Shown piece by piece: positions 7,316-14,315 of a DNA stretch of 49,953 nucleotides. Below the pieces are notes generated by a model. That model saw only the letters and a program-made list of their open reading frames with translations, had not been told where the DNA came from and made no database searches. The position numbers and the translations under genes were made by a program. Every line of letters begins with the position of its first letter. The first letter of the stretch is position 1. The stretch is from a virus. The DNA lies in the IMG/VR virus record IMGVR_UViG_3300047548_001418, positions 1 to 49,953 of that record; one strand, written 5' to 3'.

Positions 7316-7774
7316 CTATTTAATACTTTCTTTTTCATTAAAATATTTTATGAATTGAGGATCCATTGAAATACTATTCCATCTTTTATTCATAAAATAT
7401 CTTATATTCTTGATCTTACCCTCTTGTACTGCTTGTATGGCCCAATCTAAAACTTCTAACGTTACAGAGTTACCTGAGTCTATTATGTTGTAATACTCAA
7501 ATCCATTTTCATATCTACTAACCATTATAAGTCCTATTTTATCTGGCTTCATCCATGATGGGATATTTGTGTTATATTTCCATCCGCACTTAAAAGTCTT
7601 GCAAGGATTATATGGTCTTACTTCATAAATACCACAACCATTTTCCCTAATAAAATTGCATTTTTTACCAGGATAAAATTGGTACCCATAAGCTACTCCA
7701 ACCAAATGGCCTTCGCAGCATTTTTTACAACCATCACATGATCTGTCTTGGGATAAAATAGGTATTGTTTTCAT
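7316..7774 (-). CDS. YkgJ-family cysteine-cluster protein
   Basis: 152 residues from the ATG at 7774 (the frame could start six bases earlier at TTG). The N-terminal half contains CDGCKKCC, CNFI, CGIYEVRP and CKTFKCGW, the CxxCxxCC...C...C pattern of the YkgJ/UPF0153 family, thought to bind an Fe-S cluster or zinc. The biochemical role of the family is not settled. The start lies only 11 bases after the CCA end of tRNA-Leu and has no clear ribosome site, so it may be translated from a processed tRNA transcript. Confidence 0.82.
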   Translation of the reverse strand: MKTIPILSQDRSCDGCKKCCEGHLVGVAYGYQFYPGKKCNFIRENGCGIYEVRPYNPCKTFKCGWKYNTNIPSWMKPDKIGLIMVSRYENGFEYYNIIDSGNSVTLEVLDWAIQAVQEGKIKNIRYFMNKRWNSISMDPQFIKYFNEKESIK

Positions 7775-7784
7775 GTGCAATTAT

Positions 7785-7869
7785 TGGTGCCCCAGGTCGG
7801 ACTCGAACCGACACGCCTTTCGGCAATGGCTTCTAAGACCATCGTGGCTACCAGTTACACCACCGGGGC
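7785..7869 (-). tRNA. tRNA-Leu(UAG)
   Basis: Class II tRNA with long variable arm (GCCGAAAGGC), anticodon loop CTTAGAA, acceptor GCCCCGG/CTGGGGC, encoded ACCA. Confidence 0.94.
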
Positions 7870-7910
7870 ATGAATATACTTATCTTAATTTTTACATTCT
7901 ATAAAATTTA

Positions 7911-7984
7911 TGGTAGCCCTGAAAGGTAACGCTCCTTTGTCTTCCGATTATCAGTCGGGTGCTCTACTTTTGAGCTACAGGGCT
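7911..7984 (-). tRNA. tRNA-Ile(GAU) with atypical T-loop
   Basis: Acceptor AGCCCTG/CAGGGCT, anticodon loop CTGATAA, encoded ACCA. The T-loop is AGCGTTA instead of TTCRANN, and the D-loop AAAAGTA lacks the usual GG. Confidence 0.85.
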
Positions 7985-8031
7985 ATGTGTTTATATTACA
8001 CCTGAAAAGGAAACAATAAATATATATTATT

Positions 8032-8688
8032 ATGGATAATTATATGCTAAAAAAAGTGAATATTCCAAAGCCTATACCTGAAATTATTAACCATGTTGCT
8101 GATATAGCTAATCGCGACGATATTCCTGAGGGAGTAGTTTTTTTGAGTAATACCCTGGATTGGAAAAAAATTATTCCTCCCCATAAATATAATATAATAA
8201 AACAGAAAATATTTCATTCAAACTTATTAACTAAATTGATTCGTGAGCAATATGGTTCTTATTTAAAGGATCACCGATTAAATCCTTATATAGCAATTTT
8301 TGAAAATACTGATAGGTCATCTATGGCTCGTTATTTACCGCACACTGATCCGAGAAGAATGATTGGTTTCAATTATTACTTAAATTATGGTGGAAATAAT
8401 ACTACATTATCTGTTTATAACGAATCTAACTGGGAAGAAAACTCTACAATTAAAGATTGGGATGAATTAACTTTAATTAAAAGTTACACATTAAACCCTG
8501 AAACCTGGTACAGTTTTGATTCAAAACGATTCCATAGCGTAGAAAATATAGAAACAAAACGAATACTAATTTCAATGAGTCCTGCATCACCTATACCTAT
8601 ACCTGGAAATCCACCTGAATACGACCGAGCGTTAGATTCATTTGAAGCTATAACTAAAAAATATTCTGAATTGTTCGCAGATTTATAA
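8032..8688 (+). CDS. 2-oxoglutarate/Fe(II)-oxygenase-like protein
   Basis: 218 residues. The double-stranded beta-helix signature is visible: H104-T-D106 in PHTDPRRMIGFNYYLN, the distal H168 in FDSKRFHSV and the 2-oxoglutarate-binding R177 in ETKRILIS. This is the His-x-Asp...His...Arg arrangement of prolyl-4-hydroxylase/PiuC-type enzymes. The substrate is unknown. It is one of four such proteins in the window and one of few plus-strand genes, standing alone between tRNA-Ile and tRNA-Ser. AATAAATA upstream resembles a T4-type late promoter. Confidence 0.78.
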   Translation: MDNYMLKKVNIPKPIPEIINHVADIANRDDIPEGVVFLSNTLDWKKIIPPHKYNIIKQKIFHSNLLTKLIREQYGSYLKDHRLNPYIAIFENTDRSSMARYLPHTDPRRMIGFNYYLNYGGNNTTLSVYNESNWEENSTIKDWDELTLIKSYTLNPETWYSFDSKRFHSVENIETKRILISMSPASPIPIPGNPPEYDRALDSFEAITKKYSELFADL

Positions 8689-8702
8689 TCTGGAACTAAT
8701 TT

Positions 8703-8790
8703 TGGAGGAGAAGGTGGGATTCGAACCCACGGACCGTTACCGATCGTCTGATTTCAAGTCAGGTGCCTTAAACCACTCGACCACTTCTCC
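8703..8790 (-). tRNA. tRNA-Ser(UGA)
   Basis: Class II fold with a long variable arm, anticodon loop CTTGAAA, acceptor GGAGAAG/CTTCTCC and an encoded CCA tail (TCCA). Confidence 0.92.
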
Positions 8791-8798
8791 TTAACACT

Positions 8799-8878
8799 TG
8801 GAGGTCGGTGTAGGATTTGCACCTACGGTATATCTCGCTTTGCAGGCGAGTGCATTCATCTACTCTGCCAACCGACCA
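8799..8878 (-). tRNA. tRNA-Cys(GCA) with atypical loops
   Basis: Acceptor GGTCGGT/ACCGACC, anticodon loop CTGCAAA, encoded TCCA. The D-stem is three pairs with an 11-base loop lacking GG, and the T-loop is TGCAAAT. Confidence 0.85.
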
Positions 8879-9235
8879 TTAATCAATAGTTTTTCTTCTA
8901 TGCTTTTTAGCTACTTTAAATGCGATTCCCATGGCTGAGGCACAAGGAAATCGTTGATCCTTTTTAAATTTGAACCCATTCAAAGTAAATGGCTTTAATA
9001 CCACATCACCATTCCACCACCTACGCTCACATTTAATGTAGCCTAGTTCTTCTAACTGGTTACGCAGCTTGGTGAACTCATCGTGATCTTTATTGCCAAA
9101 GGTTACAATTTTATGACTTCCTTTTAGGATCTTTACAATGTCCTCAGGTGTAGGATTATCAAGATTATCAAGGCAATCGTATTCGCGCCTATCCTTGACA
9201 CTTGTCATATATTTTTCAGAAAGAGTAAAGTCCAT
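8879..9235 (-). CDS. Conserved phage protein, unknown function
   Basis: 118 residues with a GAGGTAA ribosome site. The protein is basic and soluble. The middle reads KLRNQLEELGYIKCERRWWNGDVVLKPFTLNG and the end AKKHRRKT; the pattern of a helix followed by a beta-rich, Trp-containing segment resembles small winged-helix or DNA-binding proteins, but no motif is decisive. The stop directly abuts the 5' end of tRNA-Cys (8878), so the two are likely on one transcript. I do not recognise a named family. Confidence 0.7.
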   Translation of the reverse strand: MDFTLSEKYMTSVKDRREYDCLDNLDNPTPEDIVKILKGSHKIVTFGNKDHDEFTKLRNQLEELGYIKCERRWWNGDVVLKPFTLNGFKFKKDQRFPCASAMGIAFKVAKKHRRKTID

Positions 9236-9250
9236 TTGCTTACCTCAAAA

Positions 9251-9344
<94 letters not shown>

Positions 9345-9364
9345 AATATAAAATAAATAATATT

Positions 9365-10099
9365 ATGAACAATTATAAAAGAATTTTTACTTTTGGTTGC
9401 AGCTTTTCTAACTATGCCTGGCCTACATGGGCAGATGTCATCGCTATTCAAACTAAAATACCTGTATACAATGGTGCTATTGCAGGATTAGGTAATGTTG
9501 GAATACTTCATCGTTTATTAGAATATGATTTAAAATTTAAATTCAATGACGATGATTTAGTTTTAGTAATGTGGACTTCTTGGTCTAGAGAAGACCGTTT
9601 TTTAGACGGTTCTTGGAAGAACGTTGGTAATGTTTTCAACAATAACTTTTACGATGACCATTTTACTTCAAAATACTGGTCTTGGGATAATGATATTATC
9701 AAAAATGCTACATCAATAATACTAGCAAATAGATGCTTTAGTATCGCACAAAACTATACAGCATTGAGCCATATGTCAGATATTTTTGGAAAACATGTAA
9801 AATCAGATAAGTTATCACTTTATGTGAACGATCTTCCCCAGTCTATAATGTTAAAAGTAAATTCTAATTTTGAAGGTAGAATTTATGATAGCCATCCTGA
9901 TATTATCAATCATGTCACCTTTTATAACAATCAAATATCTGATAAATTTGGGTTCCCAAAAGTAGAACTTGATAGTTGCTTATATGAATGGCAAAAATAT
10001 ATCGTTGATAATGTTCCCCAAACTACTTGGAAAGAACAGTCAAATTTTATAATAGCGTATTTGAATCAATATAAAAAATTGATGTCAATAAAATTGTAA
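9365..10099 (+). CDS. SGNH/GDSL-like protein
   Basis: 244 residues. It begins KRIFTFGCSFSNY, the block I motif of SGNH hydrolases in which GCSFS replaces GDSxS, followed by an asymmetric WADVIA and GAIAGLGNVGI region resembling block II. A clear C-terminal D-x-x-H is not obvious (SHPDIINH near residue 177 is a candidate), so catalysis is uncertain. SGNH-like proteins are common in aquatic T4-like phages with unknown substrates. ATAAATA precedes the ATG. A second member is at 20689. Confidence 0.68.
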   Translation: MNNYKRIFTFGCSFSNYAWPTWADVIAIQTKIPVYNGAIAGLGNVGILHRLLEYDLKFKFNDDDLVLVMWTSWSREDRFLDGSWKNVGNVFNNNFYDDHFTSKYWSWDNDIIKNATSIILANRCFSIAQNYTALSHMSDIFGKHVKSDKLSLYVNDLPQSIMLKVNSNFEGRIYDSHPDIINHVTFYNNQISDKFGFPKVELDSCLYEWQKYIVDNVPQTTWKEQSNFIIAYLNQYKKLMSIKL

Positions 10100-10579
10100 A
10101 GCTAAGGGACGCGGTCTTGTTCTGTCGTTTAAGAGTGAGCGGTAATGGGTCTGTATTTAAAACCGCAACTCTCCCAGATATCATCCTTCAACCAAAGAAA
10201 TATCTGTATTCGTATCCCACTTCTTGCTTTTCAAGACACTCTAGTGGCGCTTGAATCCAAGGATCGTTTACTGACTTTCTTCGGAACAAAATCATCGTCA
10301 TCTTTAATTCCTACAATAAGTTATGATATATTACTACTTTTTATTTTACAACCTTCCTAGTGTGTCTCCATTTGCTATTTACAAGATAGCCTACACAGTT
10401 GGTATGCTGACGCAACTTTATTAAAAGGTATCAGCCGGGAGGCTAGGTTTTGTCCTCTAAAATAGTACTTATACCATATTGAAACACACTCAACGGAGTT
10501 TAACCGTCCACCACTGCTCCTAACGGGGCAGGGCTGCACCACTGCAGGGCTTGTACTTTGCCCTAAGTGTGTTTTAATA
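10100..10579 (-). other. Intergenic region with small ORF and inverted-repeat element A
   Basis: 480 bases between the SGNH-like gene and tRNA-Lys. On the minus strand, tRNA-Lys is followed at once by inverted-repeat element A (10471-10584), then about 170 bases with no clear feature, then a 37-codon ORF. A plus-strand frame at 10145-10360 has no ribosome site and is probably not coding. Confidence 0.6.
10188..10301 (-). CDS. Possible small protein, 37 aa
   Basis: ATG at 10301 has a ribosome site (TAGGAA) and the frame ends in TGA after 37 codons. The product starts MTMILFRRKSVNDPW and ends with an aromatic stretch (GYEYRYFFG). It is basic at the N-terminus, has no membrane helix and resembles nothing I can name. 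It lies in an otherwise noncoding region. Confidence 0.4.
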   Translation of the reverse strand: MTMILFRRKSVNDPWIQAPLECLEKQEVGYEYRYFFG

Positions 10580-10584
10580 TGGTA
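10471..10584. repeat. Inverted-repeat element A (CCATATTGAARCACACT arms)
   Basis: Arms at 10471-10490 and 10566-10583. On the minus strand the first arm starts inside the CCA of tRNA-Lys. The interior can form four short hairpins (for example ACGG/CCGT and GGGC/GCCC). Confidence 0.7.
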
Positions 10585-10655
10585 GGGGCAGTAGGACTTG
10601 AACCTACAACTTACCGGTTAAAAGCCGGTTACTCTAACCATTGAGTTATACCCCC
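10580..10655 (-). tRNA. tRNA-Lys(UUU)
   Basis: Acceptor GGGGGTA/TGCCCCT, anticodon loop CTTTTAA, encoded ACCA. The CCA is the first part of inverted-repeat element A. Confidence 0.94.
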
Positions 10656-10755
10656 GCATTGCGTAAAATTGATTTAACGTGCCAACTCTACGCTACGCGG
10701 GGCATAGAGTGACACTAAGGTTTACTTACCTTCATGTCAAAACTCCTTTATAAAA

Positions 10756-11508
10756 TTATAACTTTAACTGAAAACTTCCTAATTCTATTTCTTTAATACT
10801 TTGCTTTTCTATTACTATCAATTTACCTTTAAACTGATTCCATTTTGCTTTATCTCTTTCTGTTTTGTAGCCCTTGACTTCAATATAGGCATCAAATTGA
10901 GGTAAGTAAAAATCAGGGTAATAAGTGCGTTTTCCATTCCATTCGTAAGAAAACCCCTCTGTGTTTCTTTCGCATTCTATATTTGTTACTTCACACCATT
11001 GGTAGAATTTTAATTCCCATCCACCTTGAAATTTTTTACCCTTGTAAATAATTTGTTTAGTTCTACCCCTGTTAGAAGAAGTGTAAGATTCGGGATTGTT
11101 CTCAACTGCTTTTTTCATAGAGGCGGAATGTTTCTGCCTTGCTGCGTCATCCCAAACTCTACAGCGATTGGCTTCACTAATTTTTTTAGAAGCTTCTTCA
11201 CTAAATTTAGGTTTAGGTAAACCTAGTTTTTCGGCTTTTAGAAATCCGTTTAAATGTTCTATTTCACCATTTTTTACTTTTTTCCAATAATTGGCAAAAT
11301 TTATACCATCTTTATACTGCGACAAATCAATTTGATTTGGATTATTTTCACATCTTATCAAATGCTGGGCCGCACTATTTAAATTTTTTGAAACTTTGCC
11401 GCAAAAATTACATTCTAATGATAATGCGGTTTTACATTTATGTGAATTAAAAAACCTATTTTGTATTTCTAATTTACATGAAACACAACTTGTCTTGTAC
11501 CTTAACAT
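10756..11508 (-). CDS. Zinc-finger PD-(D/E)XK (Vsr-like) homing endonuclease
   Basis: 250 residues behind a strong AGGAGTGA ribosome site. The N-terminus has paired Cys/His fingers (CVSC...H..C, CNFC...H...C). The central part resembles a NUMOD-type DNA-binding helix (EASKKISEANRCRVW). The nuclease core reads YYPDFYLPQFDAYIEVKGY near residue 195, a textbook PD-x(n)-E-x-K site, better preserved than in the homologues at 3179 and 5405. It sits 68 bases downstream of the intron-bearing tRNA-Met and may have been linked to that intron's spread; this is inference. Confidence 0.88.
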   Translation of the reverse strand: MLRYKTSCVSCKLEIQNRFFNSHKCKTALSLECNFCGKVSKNLNSAAQHLIRCENNPNQIDLSQYKDGINFANYWKKVKNGEIEHLNGFLKAEKLGLPKPKFSEEASKKISEANRCRVWDDAARQKHSASMKKAVENNPESYTSSNRGRTKQIIYKGKKFQGGWELKFYQWCEVTNIECERNTEGFSYEWNGKRTYYPDFYLPQFDAYIEVKGYKTERDKAKWNQFKGKLIVIEKQSIKEIELGSFQLKL

Positions 11509-11575
11509 AACATCACTCCTAATAATATTTATCTTAGGAGATCAACGATCTTACCTTTTTAGTAAGAAAAAGAAT

Positions 11576-11861
11576 TGGTGCCTCTGACAGGACTTGAACC
11601 TGTAACCCCCGAATTATGCTTACTACTATAGTTTTCACTACCAGATTTCTCTGTTTGTAGTCTGGACTATACCTTCACCTTAGTATTTCTACTTTAGGTG
11701 CTTCCCGTCTAGTCTCTACACCTTCCCTTTCGGGCTTGGCTCGGTATTACCATTTTACAGGCTTCACCGAATTTGAGAAGTTACATCTTATAAGTTTCCC
11801 TATAAGAGACCCAAGCTTTTACACTTAAGTTCGACGCTCTGACCAATTGAGCTACAGAGGC
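11576..11861 (-). tRNA. tRNA-Met(CAU), interrupted by a group I intron
   Basis: Exons 11828-11861 and 11576-11618. Spliced, they give acceptor GCCTCTG/CAGAGGC, D-stem GCTC/GAGC (elongator type), anticodon loop CTCATAA, T-loop TTCAAGT and ACCA. The intron lies between positions 33 and 34. The CAU anticodon could also be an Ile2 tRNA, but the body resembles elongator Met. Confidence 0.88.
11619..11827 (-). ncRNA. Group I intron in tRNA-Met (209 nt)
   Basis: Core elements are visible: Q-like GGTAATACCGAGC, R-like AGAGACTAGACGG and S-like AAGGTATAGTCC; GACTA/TAGTC form P7. P1 pairs ACTTAAG with CTTGGGT through U-G wobbles at the 5' splice site, and the last intron base is G. It belongs by look to the small tRNA introns (IC3 type). 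No ORF inside. A 37-base block is identical to the intron in tRNA-Thr. Confidence 0.9.
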
Positions 11862-12206
11862 ATATAAAACTTAATAAATCTAAAACAAGTTATAGTGTAA
11901 TACAATTCCAAGAACTTGTCAAGGGTTCTTTAACCTTGTGGCGTGTCACAAATATATTTGCTCATTAGCAACCTACTTCATAATGAACACGGTAAGTAGG
12001 TGCAAATATCTACACGGCACTTCTTAGTAAAAAACAGTTCGGGCAGGCTATGTCCCTCGTATTATTGACAGAAACTACATTACACCATATTGAAGCACAC
12101 TTTGTTAAGAACTCGTATACTCACCCCTATCGCGGCGCCACTACACGGGGACTCTTGTCGTCTGTTAACTTAACTAAACCTCTGCCGAAGAAAATGTGCT
12201 TCAATG
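11862..12206 (-). other. Noncoding spacer with promoter and element B
   Basis: 345 bases. It holds inverted-repeat element B (12082-12211), about 150 bases with no clear feature, and the sigma-70 promoter of tRNA-Met (11894-11922). No convincing coding frame. Confidence 0.6.
11894..11922 (-). promoter_or_regulatory. Sigma-70 promoter for intron-bearing tRNA-Met
   Basis: TTGACA, 17-base spacer, TACACT; the tRNA starts about 33 bases downstream of the -10. Confidence 0.8.
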
Positions 12207-12211
12207 TGGTG
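12082..12211. repeat. Inverted-repeat element B
   Basis: Arms 12082-12101 and 12193-12211, complementary with G-T wobbles. On the minus strand the first arm begins in the CCA of tRNA-Leu(UAA). The interior can pair CCCC with GGGG around GGCGCC. Confidence 0.65.
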
Positions 12212-12291
12212 CCCCGGGCCGGAATCGAACCGGCAAGCCTTGCGGCGGTGGATTTTAAGTCCACTATGTTTACCTTTTTCATCACCAGGGC
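12207..12291 (-). tRNA. tRNA-Leu(UAA)
   Basis: Class II, anticodon loop CTTAAAA, acceptor GCCCTGG/CCGGGGC, T-loop TTCGATT, encoded ACCA. Confidence 0.93.
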
Positions 12292-12825
12292 ATTGTTGTT
12301 AAAGATCAGTGCTGATTTCTCAGCGTATACAGCATAATACACTATCTACAATTTTCTCGCAAGTAGTATGATACCATATTGAAACACACTAGCCCATATC
12401 GGTCGTTGGCTTGGTTCTGAACATGCCCGATCTACTTATAATCGTTTGTGTACTTTAAACGACCAAGTTTACATCATGTCCCTATGACATTGAAAGTCGC
12501 TAGCGACATTCAGTAGTCATAATGTGCTTCAATATGGTGTCCAGCTGTCACGGCTTTTTGCTGGACATCCCACGAAAGGTTCTCATTTGAACCCTTACCG
12601 TACCATTCGATGTGTGTGGGATACTTTTTGGTGGAGACCGCCTATGTACAGCCATGAGCCGTACACCGTCCACGTTATCCATTTATCCTAGCTGCCAATC
12701 TTACTGAATGGACCTATGCCAAAATAAATTTCTGTCTCCATATTGAAACACACTATTGGACGCCTTTCGGTCGTTTAAGATTTGCCTCCAGCCTAAGCCT
12801 GCAAATCTCCTAATGCGTTTCAATA
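12292..12825 (-). other. Noncoding structured region with elements C and D
   Basis: 534 bases without a credible gene. It contains inverted-repeat elements D (12738-12828) and C (12371-12539). Between them is a segment whose minus strand can fold into ATCCCAC/GTGGGAT enclosing AAGGGTTC/GAACCTTT, followed by GTCCAGC/GCTGGAC and ACCA, reminiscent of a tRNA-like end but without an anticodon arm. Confidence 0.55.
12371..12539. repeat. Inverted-repeat element C
   Basis: Arms 12371-12390 and 12521-12539. The interior pairs GGTCGTT with AACGACC and holds a GTCGC-TA-GCGAC hairpin. On the minus strand it follows a GTCCAGC/GCTGGAC hairpin rather than a recognisable tRNA. Confidence 0.65.
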
Positions 12826-12828
12826 TGG
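12738..12828. repeat. Inverted-repeat element D
   Basis: Arms 12738-12754 and 12812-12828; the first minus-strand arm begins in the CCA of tRNA-Leu(CAA). The interior has an eight-pair stem AGATTTGC/GCAAATCT and a GAAA-capped hairpin. Confidence 0.7.
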
Positions 12829-12910
12829 TGCCCCGGGCCGGGATCGAACCGGCACTCCTTGCGGAACCAGATTTTGAGTCTGGCGCGTCTACCAATTTCA
12901 CCACCAGGGC
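12826..12910 (-). tRNA. tRNA-Leu(CAA)
   Basis: Class II, anticodon loop CTCAAAA, acceptor GCCCTGG/CCGGGGC, encoded ACCA. Confidence 0.93.
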
Positions 12911-12963
12911 AATGTATTCACTATTTGTTAATGATCGTTGCTGATTTCTCAGCGTATAAGTAT

Positions 12964-12992
12964 ATTATACATGAACACCTATTATTTGTCAA
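12964..12992 (-). promoter_or_regulatory. Perfect consensus sigma-70 promoter for tRNA-Leu(CAA)
   Basis: TTGACA, 17-base spacer, TATAAT, about 54 bases upstream of the tRNA. Confidence 0.85.
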
Positions 12993-12996
12993 ATCT

Positions 12997-13067
12997 TGGC
13001 GCGCCTAACAGGAATCAAACCTGTCTGCCAGCGGATGATCAGTCCGCCCGCAATACCAATCCAGCGC
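12997..13067 (-). tRNA. Atypical tRNA, anticodon GAU (Ile?), reduced D-arm
   Basis: 71 bases with encoded GCCA. A strong anticodon stem GCGGA/TCCGC holds loop CTGATCA, giving GAU, but C37 and G73 are unusual for Ile. Only 13 bases separate acceptor and anticodon stems, too few for a normal D-arm. The T-loop is TTTGATT. The acceptor GCGCTGG/TAGGCGC has one mismatch. It may be decayed. Confidence 0.55.
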
Positions 13068-13074
13068 ATAAACT

Positions 13075-13154
13075 TGGCGACCGATAGGGGTAACGATCCC
13101 CTCTGAATCTCCGCAGTGACAGTGCGGCGACCACTCCATGCAGTCCCATCGGCC
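13075..13154 (-). tRNA. tRNA-Asp(GUC) with atypical T-loop
   Basis: Acceptor GGCCGAT/ATCGGTC, G73 (Asp-like), anticodon loop CTGTCAC, encoded CCA. The T-loop is ATCGTTA and the variable region about 8 bases. Confidence 0.85.
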
Positions 13155-13160
13155 TATGTT

Positions 13161-13248
13161 TGGTGGGTGGTGATGGTAACGCTCCACGAGGCAACTTCCC
13201 AACTTATTATGCCGACGGTTTTACAGACCGCTGTCGGGGGCACCACCC
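13161..13248 (-). tRNA. tRNA-Tyr(GUA) apparently lacking a D-arm
   Basis: Perfect acceptor GGGTGGT/ACCACCC, A73 and CCA, anticodon loop CTGTAAA. Only about 10 bases (GCCCCCGACA) lie where the D-arm should be. The variable region is long (26 bases), as in bacterial Tyr tRNAs, and the T-loop is AGCGTTA. Confidence 0.75.
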
Positions 13249-13257
13249 ATATAATTT

Positions 13258-13342
13258 TGGCTCCGAGAGTAGGGATCGAACCTACGTACCTTTCGGTGTC
13301 TCTGGTTAACAGCCAGGCCTCTTACCACTTGAGTATCTCGGA
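13258..13342 (-). tRNA. tRNA-Asn(GUU) with long variable arm
   Basis: Acceptor TCCGAGA/TCTCGGA and G73 as in Asn tRNAs, anticodon loop CTGTTAA, encoded CCA, but a class II-like variable arm with ACC-GAAA-GGT. A normal tRNA-Asn is at 16107. Confidence 0.8.
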
Positions 13343-13350
13343 ATAAAACT

Positions 13351-13445
13351 TGGTACTCCTGGCAGGACTTGAACCTGCAACCATGCGCTAATCTGGCGCT
13401 AATACCGGGTATAAACCGGCTGCTCTACCATTGAGCTACAGGAGC
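13351..13445 (-). tRNA. tRNA-Ile(UAU) with long variable arm
   Basis: Anticodon loop TTTATAC gives UAU, rare in bacteria, which normally use lysidine-modified CAU for AUA. Acceptor GCTCCTG/CAGGAGT with a G1-T72 wobble, A73 and CCA. The variable arm is about 25 bases with GCGC/GCGC. Confidence 0.78.
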
Positions 13446-13450
13446 ATAAC

Positions 13451-13526
13451 TGGTACACCGTACGGGAATCGAACCCGTCTCTTCGGCTTGAAGGGCCGAG
13501 GACCTGACCCAGAAGTCCAACGGTGT
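13451..13526 (-). tRNA. tRNA-Glu(UUC)
   Basis: Acceptor ACACCGT/ACGGTGT, anticodon loop CCTTCAA (C at position 33), T-loop TTCGATT, encoded ACCA. Confidence 0.9.
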
Positions 13527-13534
13527 GTAATGTT

Positions 13535-13608
13535 TGGCGACCCGCGAGAGAATCGAACTCCCATCAAGAGGTTTGGAGTCTCTTGTGTTACCACTACACC
13601 AGCGGGCC
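13535..13608 (-). tRNA. tRNA-Trp(CCA)
   Basis: Acceptor GGCCCGC/GCGGGTC, G73 and CCA, D-stem GTGT/ACAC, anticodon loop CTCCAAA. Confidence 0.92.
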
Positions 13609-13739
13609 ATACTATTAGATGAGACCACTAACACCCCCTCACGCTGCATTCAAAATGATGAGGGCTAAGGCCGAATTGCACGGCGAACACGGCTGTGTAT
13701 CTCAAACTTTAAGGTGTGCTTTAGAATGATGACTGATAA

Positions 13740-13811
13740 ACACTGGGTAGGATTCGAACCTACGTTTCTCGGCATGGTAACCGAGCGTTCTATCCGCTAA
13801 ACTACTAGGAC
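13740..13811 (-). pseudogene. Degenerate tRNA-like gene with 8-base anticodon loop
   Basis: T-arm GTAGG-TTCGAAT-CCTAC and D-arm GTTT/GAAC are normal. The anticodon stem CTCGG/CCGAG encloses eight bases (TTACCATG), so the anticodon is ambiguous. Acceptor strands GTCCTAG and CCAGTGT pair poorly, and no CCA is encoded, unlike all intact neighbours. Confidence 0.65.
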
Positions 13812-13897
13812 CTAACTTAGCACCGCGGCAACGGGGGTCGTTAGTTCAGCCAACAACCTACTGCTAAGTTGCCGCTTATCAGTCTAAAACACACCGA

Positions 13898-14068
13898 GTT
13901 ATAAAAATGAGTGTGTCGTCATGTCCTTTTTCTTACCCTATAAGCCAATATTTCAGACCTTAGTAACAAGATGGCTCTCCCTCGACGACCAGGTAAACTG
14001 CCCATTTTAGACTATGAACTAAATCACAGTTGTACAGTTCCTCGCTATCGGACACTCATTTTTATAAC
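13898..14068. repeat. 17-bp perfect inverted repeat enclosing about 137 bases
   Basis: GTTATAAAAATGAGTGT at 13898-13914 is exactly complementary to 14052-14068. It forms one long arm of the noncoding RNA region. Confidence 0.75.
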
Positions 14069-14180
14069 CCAACACCATATTAAAGTAGACCAACGTCCTG
14101 CGCTACGGATGACCAAACCCGTACACACTTACTGGTCAGGTAAGCCCCGCTACCCGATATACGTCAATGTAGTCTGTATA

Positions 14181-14296
14181 ACACCATATTGAAGCACACT
14201 TAAATCAGGAATTCGCGGCAACCTGTTTCTGATTCCAATGTAGTTTACAAGCCGCCTTTTACATCCTACATTGTTTAGTATGTTTCAATATGGTGT
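14181..14296. repeat. Inverted-repeat element E
   Basis: Arms 14181-14200 and 14277-14296; the interior pairs CAATGTAG with CTACATTG and AATCAG with CTGATT. A third half-arm (ACACCATATTAAAGTAGAC) lies at 14072-14090 and could compete for pairing. Confidence 0.7.
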
Positions 14297-14315
14297 CTTT
14301 CGACACCAAATATCT

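Noticed and set aside
10145-10360. Plus-strand frame of 71 codons after the SGNH-like gene
   Set aside because: No ribosome site; the opposite strand has a better small frame, and it ends in the noncoding region.
12541-12660. An additional tRNA between elements C and D
   Set aside because: A stem with GTCCAGC/GCTGGAC ending in ACCA and a T-arm-like hairpin are present, but there is no anticodon arm and no acceptor that fits.
12050-13622. Plus- and minus-strand frames of 60-95 codons over tRNA genes (many containing phrases like GIEP or SGNTR)
   Set aside because: They are translations of tRNA genes on either strand, a known artefact.
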